From Lysobacterales bacterium (GTDB lineage: Bacteria; Pseudomonadota; Gammaproteobacteria; Xanthomonadales; Xanthomonadaceae), in the NCBI GenBank assembly GCA_017302135.1, contig JAFLDZ010000013.1:25712-89711 (forward strand): a stretch of DNA of 64,000 nt. The letters are read 5' to 3'. Position 1 is the first letter of the stretch. Every line of letters starts with the position of its first letter. Both the position numbers and the translations under genes were made by a program. The notes under the pieces are model-generated. The model was given only the letters and a program-made list of their open reading frames with translations, did no database searches and was not told where the DNA came from. Below, piece by piece: positions 17,172 through 25,983 of the stretch.

Positions 17172-18473
17172 ATGACTCGCTGGCATCGATGGGGTTTGGC
17201 GGTTGCGGCATTGACGCCGGGCGTGGCCTGCGCGCAGACGTCGGCCGAGGAGATCGTGCACTCGGTCTGGATCGCGACCTGCGCCGGACTGGTGTTGCTG
17301 ATGCAGCCGGGTTTCGCGCTGCTGGAAAGCGGGTTCTGCCGCGCGAAGAACGCGGTCAACGTGATCATGAAGAACTTCACCGACTGCGCCATCGCCTCGC
17401 TGGCGTATTGGGCGGTGGGATTCGGGCTGATGTTCGGCCTGAGCTGGAACGGCATGGTCGGCACCAGCGACTTCTTTCCCGGCGGCGGCAACGACACCTC
17501 GCTGGTGAATGTGCTCTACCAGACCTTCTTCGCCGCCACCGCCGCGACCATCATCAGCGGCGCGGTCGCCGAGCGCGTCCGCTTCATGCCGTATCTGGTC
17601 GGCACCGCGATCATGGTCTGCGTGATCTACCCGATCTACGGCGCATGGGTCTGGGGCGGCACCGCTGACAATCCGGGCTGGCTGCGCGGAATGGGCTTCC
17701 TCGATACCGCCGGTGGTTCCGCCGTGCACGTGATCGGCGGCTTCACCGCGCTGGGCGCGCTGGTGGTGCTGGGGCCGCGCCTCGGACGCTTCTCGCGCAC
17801 CGGCGAGGTCCGCGAAATTCCCGGCCACAATCTGCCGCTGGCGGCGCTCGGTGCGTTCCTGCTGTGGGTGGGTTGGCTGGGCTTCAACGGCGGCGCCGCC
17901 GATCCTGATTTCAAGGATCTCGGCGTGATCGTGCTCAACACCCATCTCGGCGCGGCCGCCGGCATCGTTGGCGCGATGCTGACGCTCGCCATCCATCGCC
18001 GCCCGCTGCTGATGTCGGCCGTGCTCAACGGTGCGCTCGGCGGTCTGGTCGCGATCACCGCCGGTGCGAAATACATGGATCCCGGTTTCGCCATCGTCAC
18101 CAGTCTGGTCGGCGGCATGATCGCCGTGGTCGGCCCGGCGATGCTGCAGCGGATGAAGATCGACGACGTGGTCGATGCGGTCTCGGTGCACGGCTTCTGC
18201 GGCATGTGGGGCACCATCGCCACCGGCATGTTCATGCGCGACAACCTGTTCGATCTCCACCGGATCGGCGTGCAGACGCTCGGGACCTTCGTTGCCGCCG
18301 GCTGGGCGTTCGCCATCGGCTGGGCCGTGTACAAACTGCTGGCGATCACCATCGGCGTGCGCGCCAGCACCGAGCACGAACAGCGCGGCCTGGATTACAC
18401 CGAGCATTACGAAATCGGCTACGGCGAATTCATGGCCTCGCGCACGCATCGCGATCTGGGCGGCGAGGCCTGA
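17172..18473 (+). CDS. amt: Ammonium transporter (Amt/MEP/Rh family)
   Basis: A 433-residue inner-membrane channel for ammonium uptake. It begins with a cleavable signal peptide (MTRWHRWGLAVAALTPGVACAQ), followed by eleven hydrophobic segments as in AmtB. Diagnostic pieces are MQPGFALLESGFCRAKNAVNV after helix 1, AGGSAVHVIGGFTALGAL with the first pore histidine, and DAVSVHGFCGMWGTIATGMF with the second. The C-terminal cytoplasmic tail (RGLDYTEHYEIGYGEF) resembles the regulatory segment that binds GlnK in AmtB. No glnK gene is adjacent; instead a 244-residue unknown protein gene begins three bases after the stop. The start has GGGGA seven bases upstream. Identification is certain, specificity inferred from the family. 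Confidence 0.96.
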   Translation: MTRWHRWGLAVAALTPGVACAQTSAEEIVHSVWIATCAGLVLLMQPGFALLESGFCRAKNAVNVIMKNFTDCAIASLAYWAVGFGLMFGLSWNGMVGTSDFFPGGGNDTSLVNVLYQTFFAATAATIISGAVAERVRFMPYLVGTAIMVCVIYPIYGAWVWGGTADNPGWLRGMGFLDTAGGSAVHVIGGFTALGALVVLGPRLGRFSRTGEVREIPGHNLPLAALGAFLLWVGWLGFNGGAADPDFKDLGVIVLNTHLGAAAGIVGAMLTLAIHRRPLLMSAVLNGALGGLVAITAGAKYMDPGFAIVTSLVGGMIAVVGPAMLQRMKIDDVVDAVSVHGFCGMWGTIATGMFMRDNLFDLHRIGVQTLGTFVAAGWAFAIGWAVYKLLAITIGVRASTEHEQRGLDYTEHYEIGYGEFMASRTHRDLGGEA

Positions 18474-18476
18474 TCG

Positions 18477-19211
18477 ATGGCGGCCAACGACAACACCAGC
18501 ATGGGCCTGAACTATCGGCGGCGGGTGATCTATCACGCGCTGCACGACACGTTCTCCGACCCGCAGGAAGTCCGCCGCTTTTTCGATCTGTGGCAGCGCG
18601 ATCACAGCCACGAGGCGCATTTCGTGGTCACCCGTTTCGCGGCGGTCGTGGCGAAGAACGCGGGTTTCGATGCGCAGCAGCGGTCGACCTTCCAGCGACG
18701 CCTGTTCCATGGCCTGACCCAGACCTACGACAACCTGCCGCGGGTGCCGGACACCTGGATGCCCACCGCCGAGCCGGCGGCGATTCAAGCCGCAGCGTCG
18801 TCGCCGTCCGCGTCGTTGCCCACCGAAGCCGCGACGACGGCGCGCGTGGAGCCGCCGGAGTTGATCGTATTCAAGACCTTCGCACAGACGATCGCTGCTG
18901 CAATCCTGGCCAAGGCCGATCGCCACCCGGGCGTGCTGCTGCAGGCGGTCGGCGATCTTGCCGTCGCAACGGCCGGTCGGGAACAGGAACTGCATCGGAT
19001 TTTCGAACGCTGGGCGGAAGCGCGCTTCGCTTCCGACGCGTTGCCGAAACTCCAGTCGCAGGACGATCTGCGTCCGCTCGCCCATCTGCTCTATCTGCTC
19101 GCCGCCGACCTGCTCGGCCCGATGCAGGCCGATCGCCTGCTGGCGCAGGCCGCGAGCGATGCGGAACGTTTGCCGGAAGCGTCGATGTTCTCGCCGCAGA
19201 TCCTGCTGTAG
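18477..19211 (+). CDS. Unknown 244-aa protein co-transcribed with amt
   Basis: I do not recognise this protein. It is soluble, with no signal peptide or membrane helix. Residues 1-95 are rich in aromatic and charged residues (YHALHDTFSDPQEVRRFFDLWQ, then AKNAGFDAQQRSTFQRRL). An Ala/Pro/Ser-rich linker (about 98-125) separates this from a helical C-terminal half (AAAILAKADRHPGVLLQAVGDLAVA, LAHLLYLLAADLL). The gene starts three bases after the amt stop on the same strand, strongly suggesting one operon. Since no GlnK is present, a role in regulating or sensing ammonium uptake is possible but entirely inferred. It ends at 19211; the following 108 bp to the next convergent gene hold nothing I can name. 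Confidence 0.65.
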   Translation: MAANDNTSMGLNYRRRVIYHALHDTFSDPQEVRRFFDLWQRDHSHEAHFVVTRFAAVVAKNAGFDAQQRSTFQRRLFHGLTQTYDNLPRVPDTWMPTAEPAAIQAAASSPSASLPTEAATTARVEPPELIVFKTFAQTIAAAILAKADRHPGVLLQAVGDLAVATAGREQELHRIFERWAEARFASDALPKLQSQDDLRPLAHLLYLLAADLLGPMQADRLLAQAASDAERLPEASMFSPQILL

Positions 19212-19319
19212 CCCGAAAGCGAATCCGGCCGAAGCCGGATTCGCATGGACAGCGGTCGCATCGTCATCGTCGCCCGTTGCGCAGGCGATCAACGACCATC
19301 AACGCCGATCAGCGGTAAC

Positions 19320-20804
19320 TCACGGCCCGATACCGCAGCACAGCGCAGCCGGAAGCGTGACGCGCGGCAGCGGGTTGAAGAGCGTCGACGGCGAAATCGG
19401 CGTTGGCGTCACCACCAGTGCCGTATACGGCGTCAGCGCGGTGACGGCGCCGCTCCACGGCACGCTGCACAGCGTCCGCATACCGTTGAAGCCCATCCGC
19501 ACCGAGTAGCCGTCGGCAGGATCCGCCAAGCCATCCCAGTTGCTCATGGTCATGCCGACGAAATGCGCGCCATTGCTGCTTTCGGCCACGTCGGCGACGG
19601 TTTCCATGCCCGCCAAGCCGGCGCCCTGGGTGCCGTAGCGTTGCCCGGTGTAGCCACCGGCAACGTAGGGCGTGAGATTGATCGGCACCATCAGGTGCGT
19701 CCACACGTCGCGGCTGCTGACGCCCAGATACGCGCCGGTGATGTTGCCGGCGATCAGCAGTTGCCCGGCCGGCACCGTGCTGAAGGTGGTGGCGCGGGTG
19801 ACGGTCACCGCTTGCGCGGTTTCGCTTTCATTGGGCGTGCCCCAGTGGACCTGCCGCTGCAGCGCGCAGCCGGTGCTGCGATAGCTGGCGACGAACGCCT
19901 GCGGCAGCGCGGCGCTGGTGGTGCGGGTTTCGCCGACCGCCGTAAAACCGGGCGCGATGGTGGGAGTGCCGCCGTGACGGGTGATGTCGTTGAAGCGCGA
20001 CAGGCCCTGACCCGGCAACTGCGAACCGCAGATGTACGCGCCGTTGTTGCCGTCGATCTGGAAGACCGCAGCGTTGTTGCCGTAGCTGCCCGCGACCACC
20101 AGGTTGTCGGCGAGCGACGGCGTATCCACTTCGGCGATGCCGCGACCGGTCAACTGCAGGGTGCCGACGGGCACGGCGTAATCGCGCGTCCAGATCAGCG
20201 TGCCGTTGCTCCTGATGCGGACCACGCGCACGTAGTTCACGGTGCCGGTGTTGTATTCGGCCAACGCGATCAGATCGCCCGCCGCAGTGCCGAACGCGCC
20301 GTCGCCGGTGGTCGCACGGATGATGTCCCAGGCGGTGTGCTTGCCGGCGGTGGTGCCGTAGCTGCGATGCCAGACCATATTGCCGTTGCAATCGACCTTG
20401 CTGATGGTCAGGTGGGTCTGAAGCGGCGTGGTGAGGGCATCGAACGTGCCGACGACCGCGAAGCCTGTGCCGTCGGTGTATTCGACGATACCGCGCCCCT
20501 CTTCGGAGCGGCCGCTGTCGTAGCTGAAGCGCCACGGCCCGGCCAGGGGGTTGGCGGCGCTTTTGCGTTCCACGACGATATTGTTGAACCCGGCCGCGGT
20601 CGGCGGAACGGTCTGCGTGCCCGTCGCTACCTGGCCGCCGCCCGCGCAGAACTGCACATCGGCGACGCCGTGCAATTGTTCCCGATGCGGATTGAGGCCG
20701 GAGTAGACCTCCCAACTCTGCGCGAATCCCGATCCCGGCAACGCCGCGAGCGCGACGAGTACGCTGACAGACAGGGAATGGCGTGTGCGAATCCTTGTTC
20801 TCAT
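19320..20804 (-). CDS. Secreted repeat-rich protein, unknown function
   Basis: A 494-residue exported protein. The signal peptide (RTRHSLSVSVLVALAALPGSGFAQ, cleavage after FAQ or FA) is followed by a body rich in Gly, Thr, Asn and aromatic residues. It contains repeating 45-60-residue blades such as VDCNGNMVWHRSY, SNGTLIWTRDYAVP and DGNNGAYICGSQLPG, resembling beta-propeller or delta-60-type proteins. The C-terminus (LPAALCCGIGP) has two adjacent cysteines. The start at 20804 is chosen for the AGGAGAGG ribosome site six bases upstream and for the signal peptide; an upstream in-frame ATG at 20936 would add unlikely sequence. A perfect 10-bp inverted repeat lies about 53 bp upstream. No operon partner. 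Confidence 0.65.
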   Translation of the reverse strand: MRTRIRTRHSLSVSVLVALAALPGSGFAQSWEVYSGLNPHREQLHGVADVQFCAGGGQVATGTQTVPPTAAGFNNIVVERKSAANPLAGPWRFSYDSGRSEEGRGIVEYTDGTGFAVVGTFDALTTPLQTHLTISKVDCNGNMVWHRSYGTTAGKHTAWDIIRATTGDGAFGTAAGDLIALAEYNTGTVNYVRVVRIRSNGTLIWTRDYAVPVGTLQLTGRGIAEVDTPSLADNLVVAGSYGNNAAVFQIDGNNGAYICGSQLPGQGLSRFNDITRHGGTPTIAPGFTAVGETRTTSAALPQAFVASYRSTGCALQRQVHWGTPNESETAQAVTVTRATTFSTVPAGQLLIAGNITGAYLGVSSRDVWTHLMVPINLTPYVAGGYTGQRYGTQGAGLAGMETVADVAESSNGAHFVGMTMSNWDGLADPADGYSVRMGFNGMRTLCSVPWSGAVTALTPYTALVVTPTPISPSTLFNPLPRVTLPAALCCGIGP

Positions 20805-21301
20805 GACATCCTCTCCTGGGGTTGTGCCGATGACGCGCCATGCGCCGTCGGCGGGAGCGGATCCGACATGCATCGGATCCGCGATGCAGTCAGCGATTCG
20901 GGCGTTGCGCCGTGATCGCGGAACGACGGTGTACATGCGAATGCGAGTGCGAGCACGGGCGCACAGCCTGCGAGCATGTCGAGGCGTTCATCGAAACGGA
21001 AAAGTCGCACGTGCCCGGTGGCACCGCACGGACGCGTGCATTGCAGGGCGCGTCGCCTGCGTCTGCGTATGCATATGCGTGCATCGCTCGCCTCCTCGAA
21101 CCCGCGACGATGTCGCGTTCCTTGTTCGTTCGCTCCGGCCCGCAACCGTTGTCGACGGTCCCGGCATTCGCGCCGGAGTCCGGGATCAGCCTACTCCTCG
21201 CAACCGGACAACGCGCATCGCGACGACGGACGGCCAGCCGGTCGAAAAGGATGTCGCGACGCCGGTCACGCCCGTTCAGGAAACGATGATGCCGGCATCG
21301 A
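20805..21301. other. About 500-bp non-coding interval
   Basis: No gene is supported between the secreted-protein gene and the permease stop at 21302. The part next to 20804 holds the ribosome site (CCTCTCCT on this strand) and the inverted repeat at 20857-20882. Around 20938-20960 there is a simple-sequence stretch of GCGAATGCGAGTGCGAGCA, and near 21060 TGCGTATGCATATGCGTGCA, another partial palindrome. Open frames here have biased, unlikely composition. The rest shows nothing I can name. Confidence 0.5.
20857..20882. promoter_or_regulatory. Perfect 10-bp inverted repeat upstream of the secreted protein
   Basis: GCGGATCCGA, six-base spacer CATGCA, TCGGATCCGC. It begins 53 bases upstream of the secreted-protein ATG. 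Its symmetry and position fit either an operator at the promoter or a hairpin in the mRNA leader. No transcription factor can be named. Confidence 0.45.
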
Positions 21302-22639
21302 TCAGGCGGGTGTCGCCGGTGTGCGACGCAGCATGCGCAGCAGCGCGTAAACCGCCACCAACACGGCCAGGGCGATACCGATCGCGCTCCATTCCTTGGC
21401 GGTCAGGGTCGCGGTGATCGCCAGCATCGCCAGCAGCGAAATCGCGGGGATCAGCGGGCCGCCGGGCATCATGAACGGCGCGGCGCCGTTCTGGCGCAGA
21501 TCGATGCGCTGCGCGCGCCACGCGGCAAGACTGACGAAACCGTAGGTGAGGCAGATCGCGCCGCCGGAAATCAGCGCCAGCGCGTCGAAACTGCCGCCGA
21601 GCGCGAGCGCCCACGCCAGGCCCGCATGCACGGCCAGCGCGAGCAGCGGCACGCGATGCGCCGCAGTGACGCGACCGAAGGCGCGCGGCAGATAACCGTC
21701 GCGACCCAGCGCGAACACCAGCCGCGACGTGCCGAGCAGATTGCCGAGCATGAAGCCGCTCATCGAGATGCAGGCGGTGATCAGCAGCAGCGTGCGGCCC
21801 GGTGCCCACAGCGCAGCGGCGGTATCGGCGATCGGCACGCCGCTCTTGGCCAGACCGTCGCCGAGCAGGCCCTGACCGACGATCTGCAGCCCGAGATACA
21901 GCAGCACCACCAGCAGGATCGCGGCGATGGTGGCGCGCGGCACGTTGCGCGCGGGATCGCGCAGTTCGCCCGAGGGCACCAGCGCGGTTTCCATGCCGGA
22001 GTAGGCGAACATCACCAGCACCATCGACGCGCCCAGCGCGGACACCGACGGCACATCGCCGAACGAAAAGCTCACCTGGCTCCAGTCGACGAAGAACACG
22101 CCGATGCCCGCGAGCAGGAACAGCGGCAGCAGTTTCAACGTCGCCAGCACCGCGATCGCGCGCGCGCCGAGCCTCACCCCGAACGCATTCAACGCGAACA
22201 ACAGCAGATAGACCGCCGTCAGCAGGCCGGCGCGTGCGTAGGTGTCCGCGAACGCCGGCACCAGCGTGGCCACCTGCACCGACAGCGCGGCGGCGACGCC
22301 GGCGCTGGACGCGATATTGCTGATCCACATCAACGCGCCGGCGAGAAAGCCCGCGAACGGTCCGAACACCGCGGTCAGATATGTGTACGGCCCGCCGGTG
22401 GCCTGGGTGCGGCTGCCGATCGCGGCGAAGCACAGCGCCACCGGAATGATCGCCAATGCCCCGGCCAGCAGCGCCAGTGGCGCCGCGCTGCCCATCTGCG
22501 TCGCCAGCGACGATGGCATGCGGAAGATGCCGCCGCCGATGATCACGTTGATCACCGCCGCCGTCAGCGCGAACGTGCCGACCGCGCGGATCAGCGCGGC
22601 ATCGCCTTCGAGCGGGCGGATGGATGCGGGTTCGGACAT
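21302..22639 (-). CDS. APC-superfamily amino-acid permease
   Basis: A 445-residue amino-acid/polyamine/organocation permease with twelve hydrophobic helices in the inner membrane. The diagnostic helix-1 motif VINVIIGGGIFRMPSSLA, with GGGIF as the substrate-binding unwound segment, lies at about residues 28-48; ALCFAAIGSRTQATGGPYTYL follows in helices 2-3, and VMFAYSGMETALVPSGELRDP marks helix 6. The start at 22639 is taken because the product then begins just before helix 1 with a short cytoplasmic N-terminus; an ATG 33 codons upstream would add an unlikely basic leader. The gene is divergent from the exported amidohydrolase (134 bp apart), suggesting shared regulation of amino-acid or peptide use. 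Substrate unknown. Confidence 0.9.
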   Translation of the reverse strand: MSEPASIRPLEGDAALIRAVGTFALTAAVINVIIGGGIFRMPSSLATQMGSAAPLALLAGALAIIPVALCFAAIGSRTQATGGPYTYLTAVFGPFAGFLAGALMWISNIASSAGVAAALSVQVATLVPAFADTYARAGLLTAVYLLLFALNAFGVRLGARAIAVLATLKLLPLFLLAGIGVFFVDWSQVSFSFGDVPSVSALGASMVLVMFAYSGMETALVPSGELRDPARNVPRATIAAILLVVLLYLGLQIVGQGLLGDGLAKSGVPIADTAAALWAPGRTLLLITACISMSGFMLGNLLGTSRLVFALGRDGYLPRAFGRVTAAHRVPLLALAVHAGLAWALALGGSFDALALISGGAICLTYGFVSLAAWRAQRIDLRQNGAAPFMMPGGPLIPAISLLAMLAITATLTAKEWSAIGIALAVLVAVYALLRMLRRTPATPA

Positions 22640-22773
22640 GGGCGTGGCCAGCGGCGGGCGAAGCGCGAAGCCTCGCACGCGCGCTGCGGTTTGACGAGTG
22701 CGAATCCCAGACCCTGCGGGCGCTCCGATCCGCCACATGCGATAGCATCGACCCAGATCTCCGGAGACCCGCC

Positions 22774-24099
22774 ATGCGCATCACCCTGCTTGCCCTGTCC
22801 ATCGCCTGTGCCAGCTTCGCCTGCGCGCTCGGCGCTCCGCCTGCTTCCGCCGCCGATGGGCAGCGTCCCGAAGTCGGCCAGCAGGCCGGGCGACTGCAGC
22901 CGAAAGTCCTTGCCTGGCGCCGCGACCTCCATGAACACCCGGAGCTGGGCAACCGCGAAACGCGCACCGCGAAAGTCGTTGCCGACCATCTGCGTTCGCT
23001 CGGCCTCGAGGTGAAAACCGGCATCGCCACCACCGGCGTGATCGCGGTGCTCAAAGGCGGCAAACCCGGCCCGCGCATCGCGATCCGCGCCGATATGGAC
23101 GCCCTGCCGGTCACCGAACGCAACGCACTGCCGTTCGCCTCGAAAGCCACCTCGACGTTTCGCGGCGAAACCGTCGGCGTGATGCACGCCTGCGGCCACG
23201 ACGCCCACACCTCGACGCTGATGGGCGTGGCCGAAGCGCTGGTGGCGATGAAGGCGGATCTGCCGGGCGAGATCCTGTTCGTGTTCCAGCCCGCCGAGGA
23301 AGGCCCGCCCGATGGCGAAGAAGGCGGCGCCGAGGAAATGCTGGCGCAGGGCATCTTCCGCGACTTCAAACCGGAAGCCGTGTTCGGCCTGCACGTGTTC
23401 AGCACGCTCAACGCCGGGCAGCTGGGCTACCGCGCCGGACCGGCGATGGCTGCGTCCGACCGCTTCAGCATCGTCATCAAGGGCCGGCAGACCCACGGCT
23501 CGCGGCCGTGGGGCGGGGTCGATCCGATCGTCGCTGCCGCCGATGTGATCGGCAGTGCGCAGACGATTGTTTCCCGCCGCCAGAACATCTCGAAGCTGCC
23601 GGTCGTCGTCACTTTCGGCGCGATCAAGGGCGGCATCCGCTACAACATCATCCCCGACCAGGTGGAAATGATCGGCACCATCCGCACCTTCGACGAAGGC
23701 ATGCGCGCGGCGGTGTTCAAGGACCTGCAGAACGTGGCCGAACACGTGGCCGCCGCGCACGGCGCCACCGCCGTATCGCAGATCCCCGACACCAAGGGCA
23801 ATCCGGTCACCGTCAACGATCCCGCGCTCAGCGCGAAGATGCGGCCGAGCCTGGTGCGCGCGGTCGGCGCCGACAGCGTGATCGACATGGATCTGAACAT
23901 GGGCGCCGAGGATTTTTCGTTCTACGCGCGCGAAGTGCCCGGTTTCTTTTTCTTCGTCGGCGCCACACCGAAAGGACAGGACGCGATGAAGGCGCCGTCG
24001 AACCATTCGCCGGAATTCTTCCTCGACGAATCCGCGCTGGATGTCGGCCTGCGCGCGATGCTGCAGGTGACGCTGGATTATCTACACAACGCTCAGTAA
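22774..24099 (+). CDS. Exported M20-family amidohydrolase (carboxypeptidase/amidase)
   Basis: A 441-residue M20D-type metallo-amidohydrolase with an N-terminal signal peptide (MRITLLALSIACASFACAL, then APPASAADG), so the mature enzyme should act in the periplasm or be secreted. Motifs for the two-metal site are present: HEHPELGNRET, IRADMDALPV, VMHACGHDAHTSTLMGVA (His/Asp), FQPAEEGPPDGEEGG with the catalytic glutamates and NMGAEDFSFYAREVPGFFFF at the end. Related enzymes hydrolyse N-acyl or amide bonds of amino acids (hippurate, indole-acetyl-amino acids). Start at 22774 has CCGGAGA eight bases before it. It is divergent from the APC permease. The actual substrate is unknown. Confidence 0.92.
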   Translation: MRITLLALSIACASFACALGAPPASAADGQRPEVGQQAGRLQPKVLAWRRDLHEHPELGNRETRTAKVVADHLRSLGLEVKTGIATTGVIAVLKGGKPGPRIAIRADMDALPVTERNALPFASKATSTFRGETVGVMHACGHDAHTSTLMGVAEALVAMKADLPGEILFVFQPAEEGPPDGEEGGAEEMLAQGIFRDFKPEAVFGLHVFSTLNAGQLGYRAGPAMAASDRFSIVIKGRQTHGSRPWGGVDPIVAAADVIGSAQTIVSRRQNISKLPVVVTFGAIKGGIRYNIIPDQVEMIGTIRTFDEGMRAAVFKDLQNVAEHVAAAHGATAVSQIPDTKGNPVTVNDPALSAKMRPSLVRAVGADSVIDMDLNMGAEDFSFYAREVPGFFFFVGATPKGQDAMKAPSNHSPEFFLDESALDVGLRAMLQVTLDYLHNAQ

Positions 24100-24122
24100 C
24101 TGGAAACGCCTGGAAACCCACC

Positions 24123-24593
24123 GTGAAAATATCGTATTTCTGCGTATCGACCGCACTGCTCGTTTCGCTGCCCGCATTGGCGGGCCAAACGCTTCCGGAC
24201 CTCGGCGGCACCTATCGCGTTCGCGGCGAATGCCATGAGCGCACCGACAGCGGCGAATACAAGCGCTGCGTCGCGTGGAATCAACTCGTGCTGAAGCCCG
24301 GCGATGCCGCCGGCAGTTACCGCTACACGTTGGACACCAACACCTTCGCAACCACCCAGGGCGGTTGCTCGCTGGAAGGAACGGTCTCGCTGGAAGCGCA
24401 AGGCAAGCACCTGTATCTCTCCGCTCCCATCGGCGAAGCCGATGTCTGCCCGATCCGCTTCAAGGTCGACAAGAAAGCGCTGAGCCTGGAGATGCCGCAG
24501 GAGCAGGCGGATGCCGCCGCGTGTCGCAACCTGTGCAGCAGCAATTCGTCGCTGTACACCGACCCATTTCCAAGAGCGTCCCGGAAAAAGTGA
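24123..24593 (+). CDS. Small secreted cysteine-rich protein, unknown
   Basis: A 156-residue exported protein: signal peptide MKISYFCVSTALLVSLPALAG (cleavage near ALA-G), then a body with six cysteines spread through it (GEC, YKRC, GGC, DVC, AAC, NLC), consistent with three disulfides in an oxidising compartment. The start is a GTG at 24123, where the signal peptide begins. The gene starts 23 bp after the amidohydrolase stop, so both may be one transcript. The pattern 'TYRVRGECHERTDSGEYKRC' suggests a compact beta-rich fold, possibly binding or inhibiting a ligand, but I recognise no family. The C-terminus is basic (PRASRKK). Annotated as hypothetical. Confidence 0.65.
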   Translation: MKISYFCVSTALLVSLPALAGQTLPDLGGTYRVRGECHERTDSGEYKRCVAWNQLVLKPGDAAGSYRYTLDTNTFATTQGGCSLEGTVSLEAQGKHLYLSAPIGEADVCPIRFKVDKKALSLEMPQEQADAAACRNLCSSNSSLYTDPFPRASRKK

Positions 24594-24661
24594 AGCACGG
24601 CCCTGCTCACGCACGGGTCTCGCCCGCAACCGCACGCCATCGAATCTGTTGAAGCCTCTTC

Positions 24662-25471
24662 ATGATCCACGACATTCCCCTCGGCCGCGAAGTCGCCTAT
24701 CCGTCGCACTACGACCCGGGTCTGCTGTTTCCGATTCCGCGCGCGCAAGCCCGCGATGAAATCGGCATCGATGCGCGCGCGCTGCCTTTCATCGGCCACG
24801 ACCGCTGGCACGCCTACGAATTGAGCTGGCTGGACACGCGCGGCAAGCCGGCGGTCGCGACGGCGACCCTGGAAATTCCGGCGACTGCGCCATTCCTGAT
24901 CGAATCCAAATCGCTGAAGCTGTATCTCAACTCGCTCAACGCCTCGCGCTTCGCAAGCGCGGACGACGTGCGCGATACGCTGATCGCCGATCTGTCGCGC
25001 GCCGCCGGTGCGCCGGTGCGCGTCGCGTTCGGATTGCCGCCGTTCGCCGTGAGCGACGATGCGGTGCTGATCGATACGCTCGACATCGCGATCGACGACT
25101 ACGGCCCGCCGAACGCCGCGCATCTCGCGCTCGATGGCGATGCCGTCATCGAAGAAACCATGCGTTCGGAGCTGCTGAAATCGAACTGCCCGGTGACCGG
25201 ACAACCGGACTGGGCCAGCGTGCGCATCGACTATCGCGGCCCGAAGATCGATCGCGCGGGACTATTGCGCTATCTGGTCTCGTTCCGCGATCACGCCGAA
25301 TTCCACGAGCAGTGCGTGGAGCGGATCTTCGTCGACCTGCAGTCGCGCTGCCGCCCGCAGACGCTGTCGGTGGAAGCGCGCTATACGCGTCGCGGCGGGC
25401 TCGACATCAATCCCTGGCGGGCGACGCCCGACACGCCGCTACCAACGCCCGGGCGCGACGAGCGCCAGTGA
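24662..25471 (+). CDS. queF: NADPH-dependent 7-cyano-7-deazaguanine reductase
   Basis: QueF reduces the nitrile of preQ0 to the aminomethyl group of preQ1 on the queuosine-tRNA pathway. This is the long, two-domain form (269 residues, E. coli 282). Family motifs include [19 protein letters not shown] [16 protein letters not shown], the catalytic cysteine in [16 protein letters not shown], the proton-donor aspartate a few residues later in that segment, and [17 protein letters not shown] with the substrate-binding glutamate. All key residues are present. The start at 24662 is the first ATG and opens directly into the conserved [13 protein letters not shown] region. No preQ1 riboswitch-like structure is visible upstream. 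The next gene, a LysM protein, is 89 bp away. Confidence 0.95.
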   Translation: MIHDIPLGREVAYPSHYDPGLLFPIPRAQARDEIGIDARALPFIGHDRWHAYELSWLDTRGKPAVATATLEIPATAPFLIESKSLKLYLNSLNASRFASADDVRDTLIADLSRAAGAPVRVAFGLPPFAVSDDAVLIDTLDIAIDDYGPPNAAHLALDGDAVIEETMRSELLKSNCPVTGQPDWASVRIDYRGPKIDRAGLLRYLVSFRDHAEFHEQCVERIFVDLQSRCRPQTLSVEARYTRRGGLDINPWRATPDTPLPTPGRDERQ

Positions 25472-25560
25472 TCCCGTCGCGAAAAAAACACATCGACGAT
25501 ATGGATTCTTAACATTCCGCATGTCAATGTGGGCGGGCCATCTGGCAGGAGCTTTCGACC

Positions 25561-25920
25561 ATGACCACACCCGATAAGAAACCCGATTTTTCCAACGTGC
25601 AAAGCTCGGTGACCAGCACCGAACAGGAGCGCCCGGACTTCAGCAACGTCCAGTCCACCGTCACCTCGACCGAAGAAATCATCGGCGGTGAAGGCGGCGG
25701 CGGCGGTACCGGCGCGCAGACCTACACCATCGAGAAGGGCGACACGCTGTCGGCCGTCTCCAAGCGCTTCTACGGCAAGGCGAAATTCTGGCGCCAGATC
25801 TTCGAGGCCAACCGCGACACGATCGAGGATCCGGACCGGATCTTCCCCGGCCAGACCATCAAGCTGCCGGCGATCGATGTCGACGGCGACGGCGATCTCG
25901 ACGACCCGTCCGCCGGCTGA
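25561..25920 (+). CDS. LysM-domain protein (YgaU-like) with duplicated N-terminal motif
   Basis: A 119-residue protein with a C-terminal LysM domain (YTIEKGDTLSAVSKRFYG, then FPGQTIKLP), which in other proteins binds N-acetylglucosamine polymers such as peptidoglycan. The N-terminal third holds a repeat: KPDFSNVQSSVTSTEQ and RPDFSNVQSTVTSTEE, two near-identical ~15-residue units, followed by a Gly-rich linker (GEGGGGGTG). There is no signal peptide, as in E. coli YgaU/Kbp, a cytoplasmic potassium-binding protein; the role here may be similar but Kbp has an extra BON domain that is missing. AGGAG lies about 10 bases before the ATG. The C-terminus is acidic (DVDGDGDLDDPS) and Ca-binding-like. 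Confidence 0.8.
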   Translation: MTTPDKKPDFSNVQSSVTSTEQERPDFSNVQSTVTSTEEIIGGEGGGGGTGAQTYTIEKGDTLSAVSKRFYGKAKFWRQIFEANRDTIEDPDRIFPGQTIKLPAIDVDGDGDLDDPSAG

Positions 25921-25983
25921 TCGCGCAGCGCGCGCTCCGCCTTCGCCCCAGCATTTCAACAACACCGCATTGAGGAATCACCC

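Noticed and set aside
20840..21289. 149-codon plus-strand frame in the gap
   Set aside because: Arg/Ser/Ala-rich with no motif; runs across the inverted repeat; no ribosome site.
24594..24661. Possible preQ1 riboswitch before queF
   Set aside because: Only 68 bp separate the genes, with no preQ1-type hairpin or A-rich tail.
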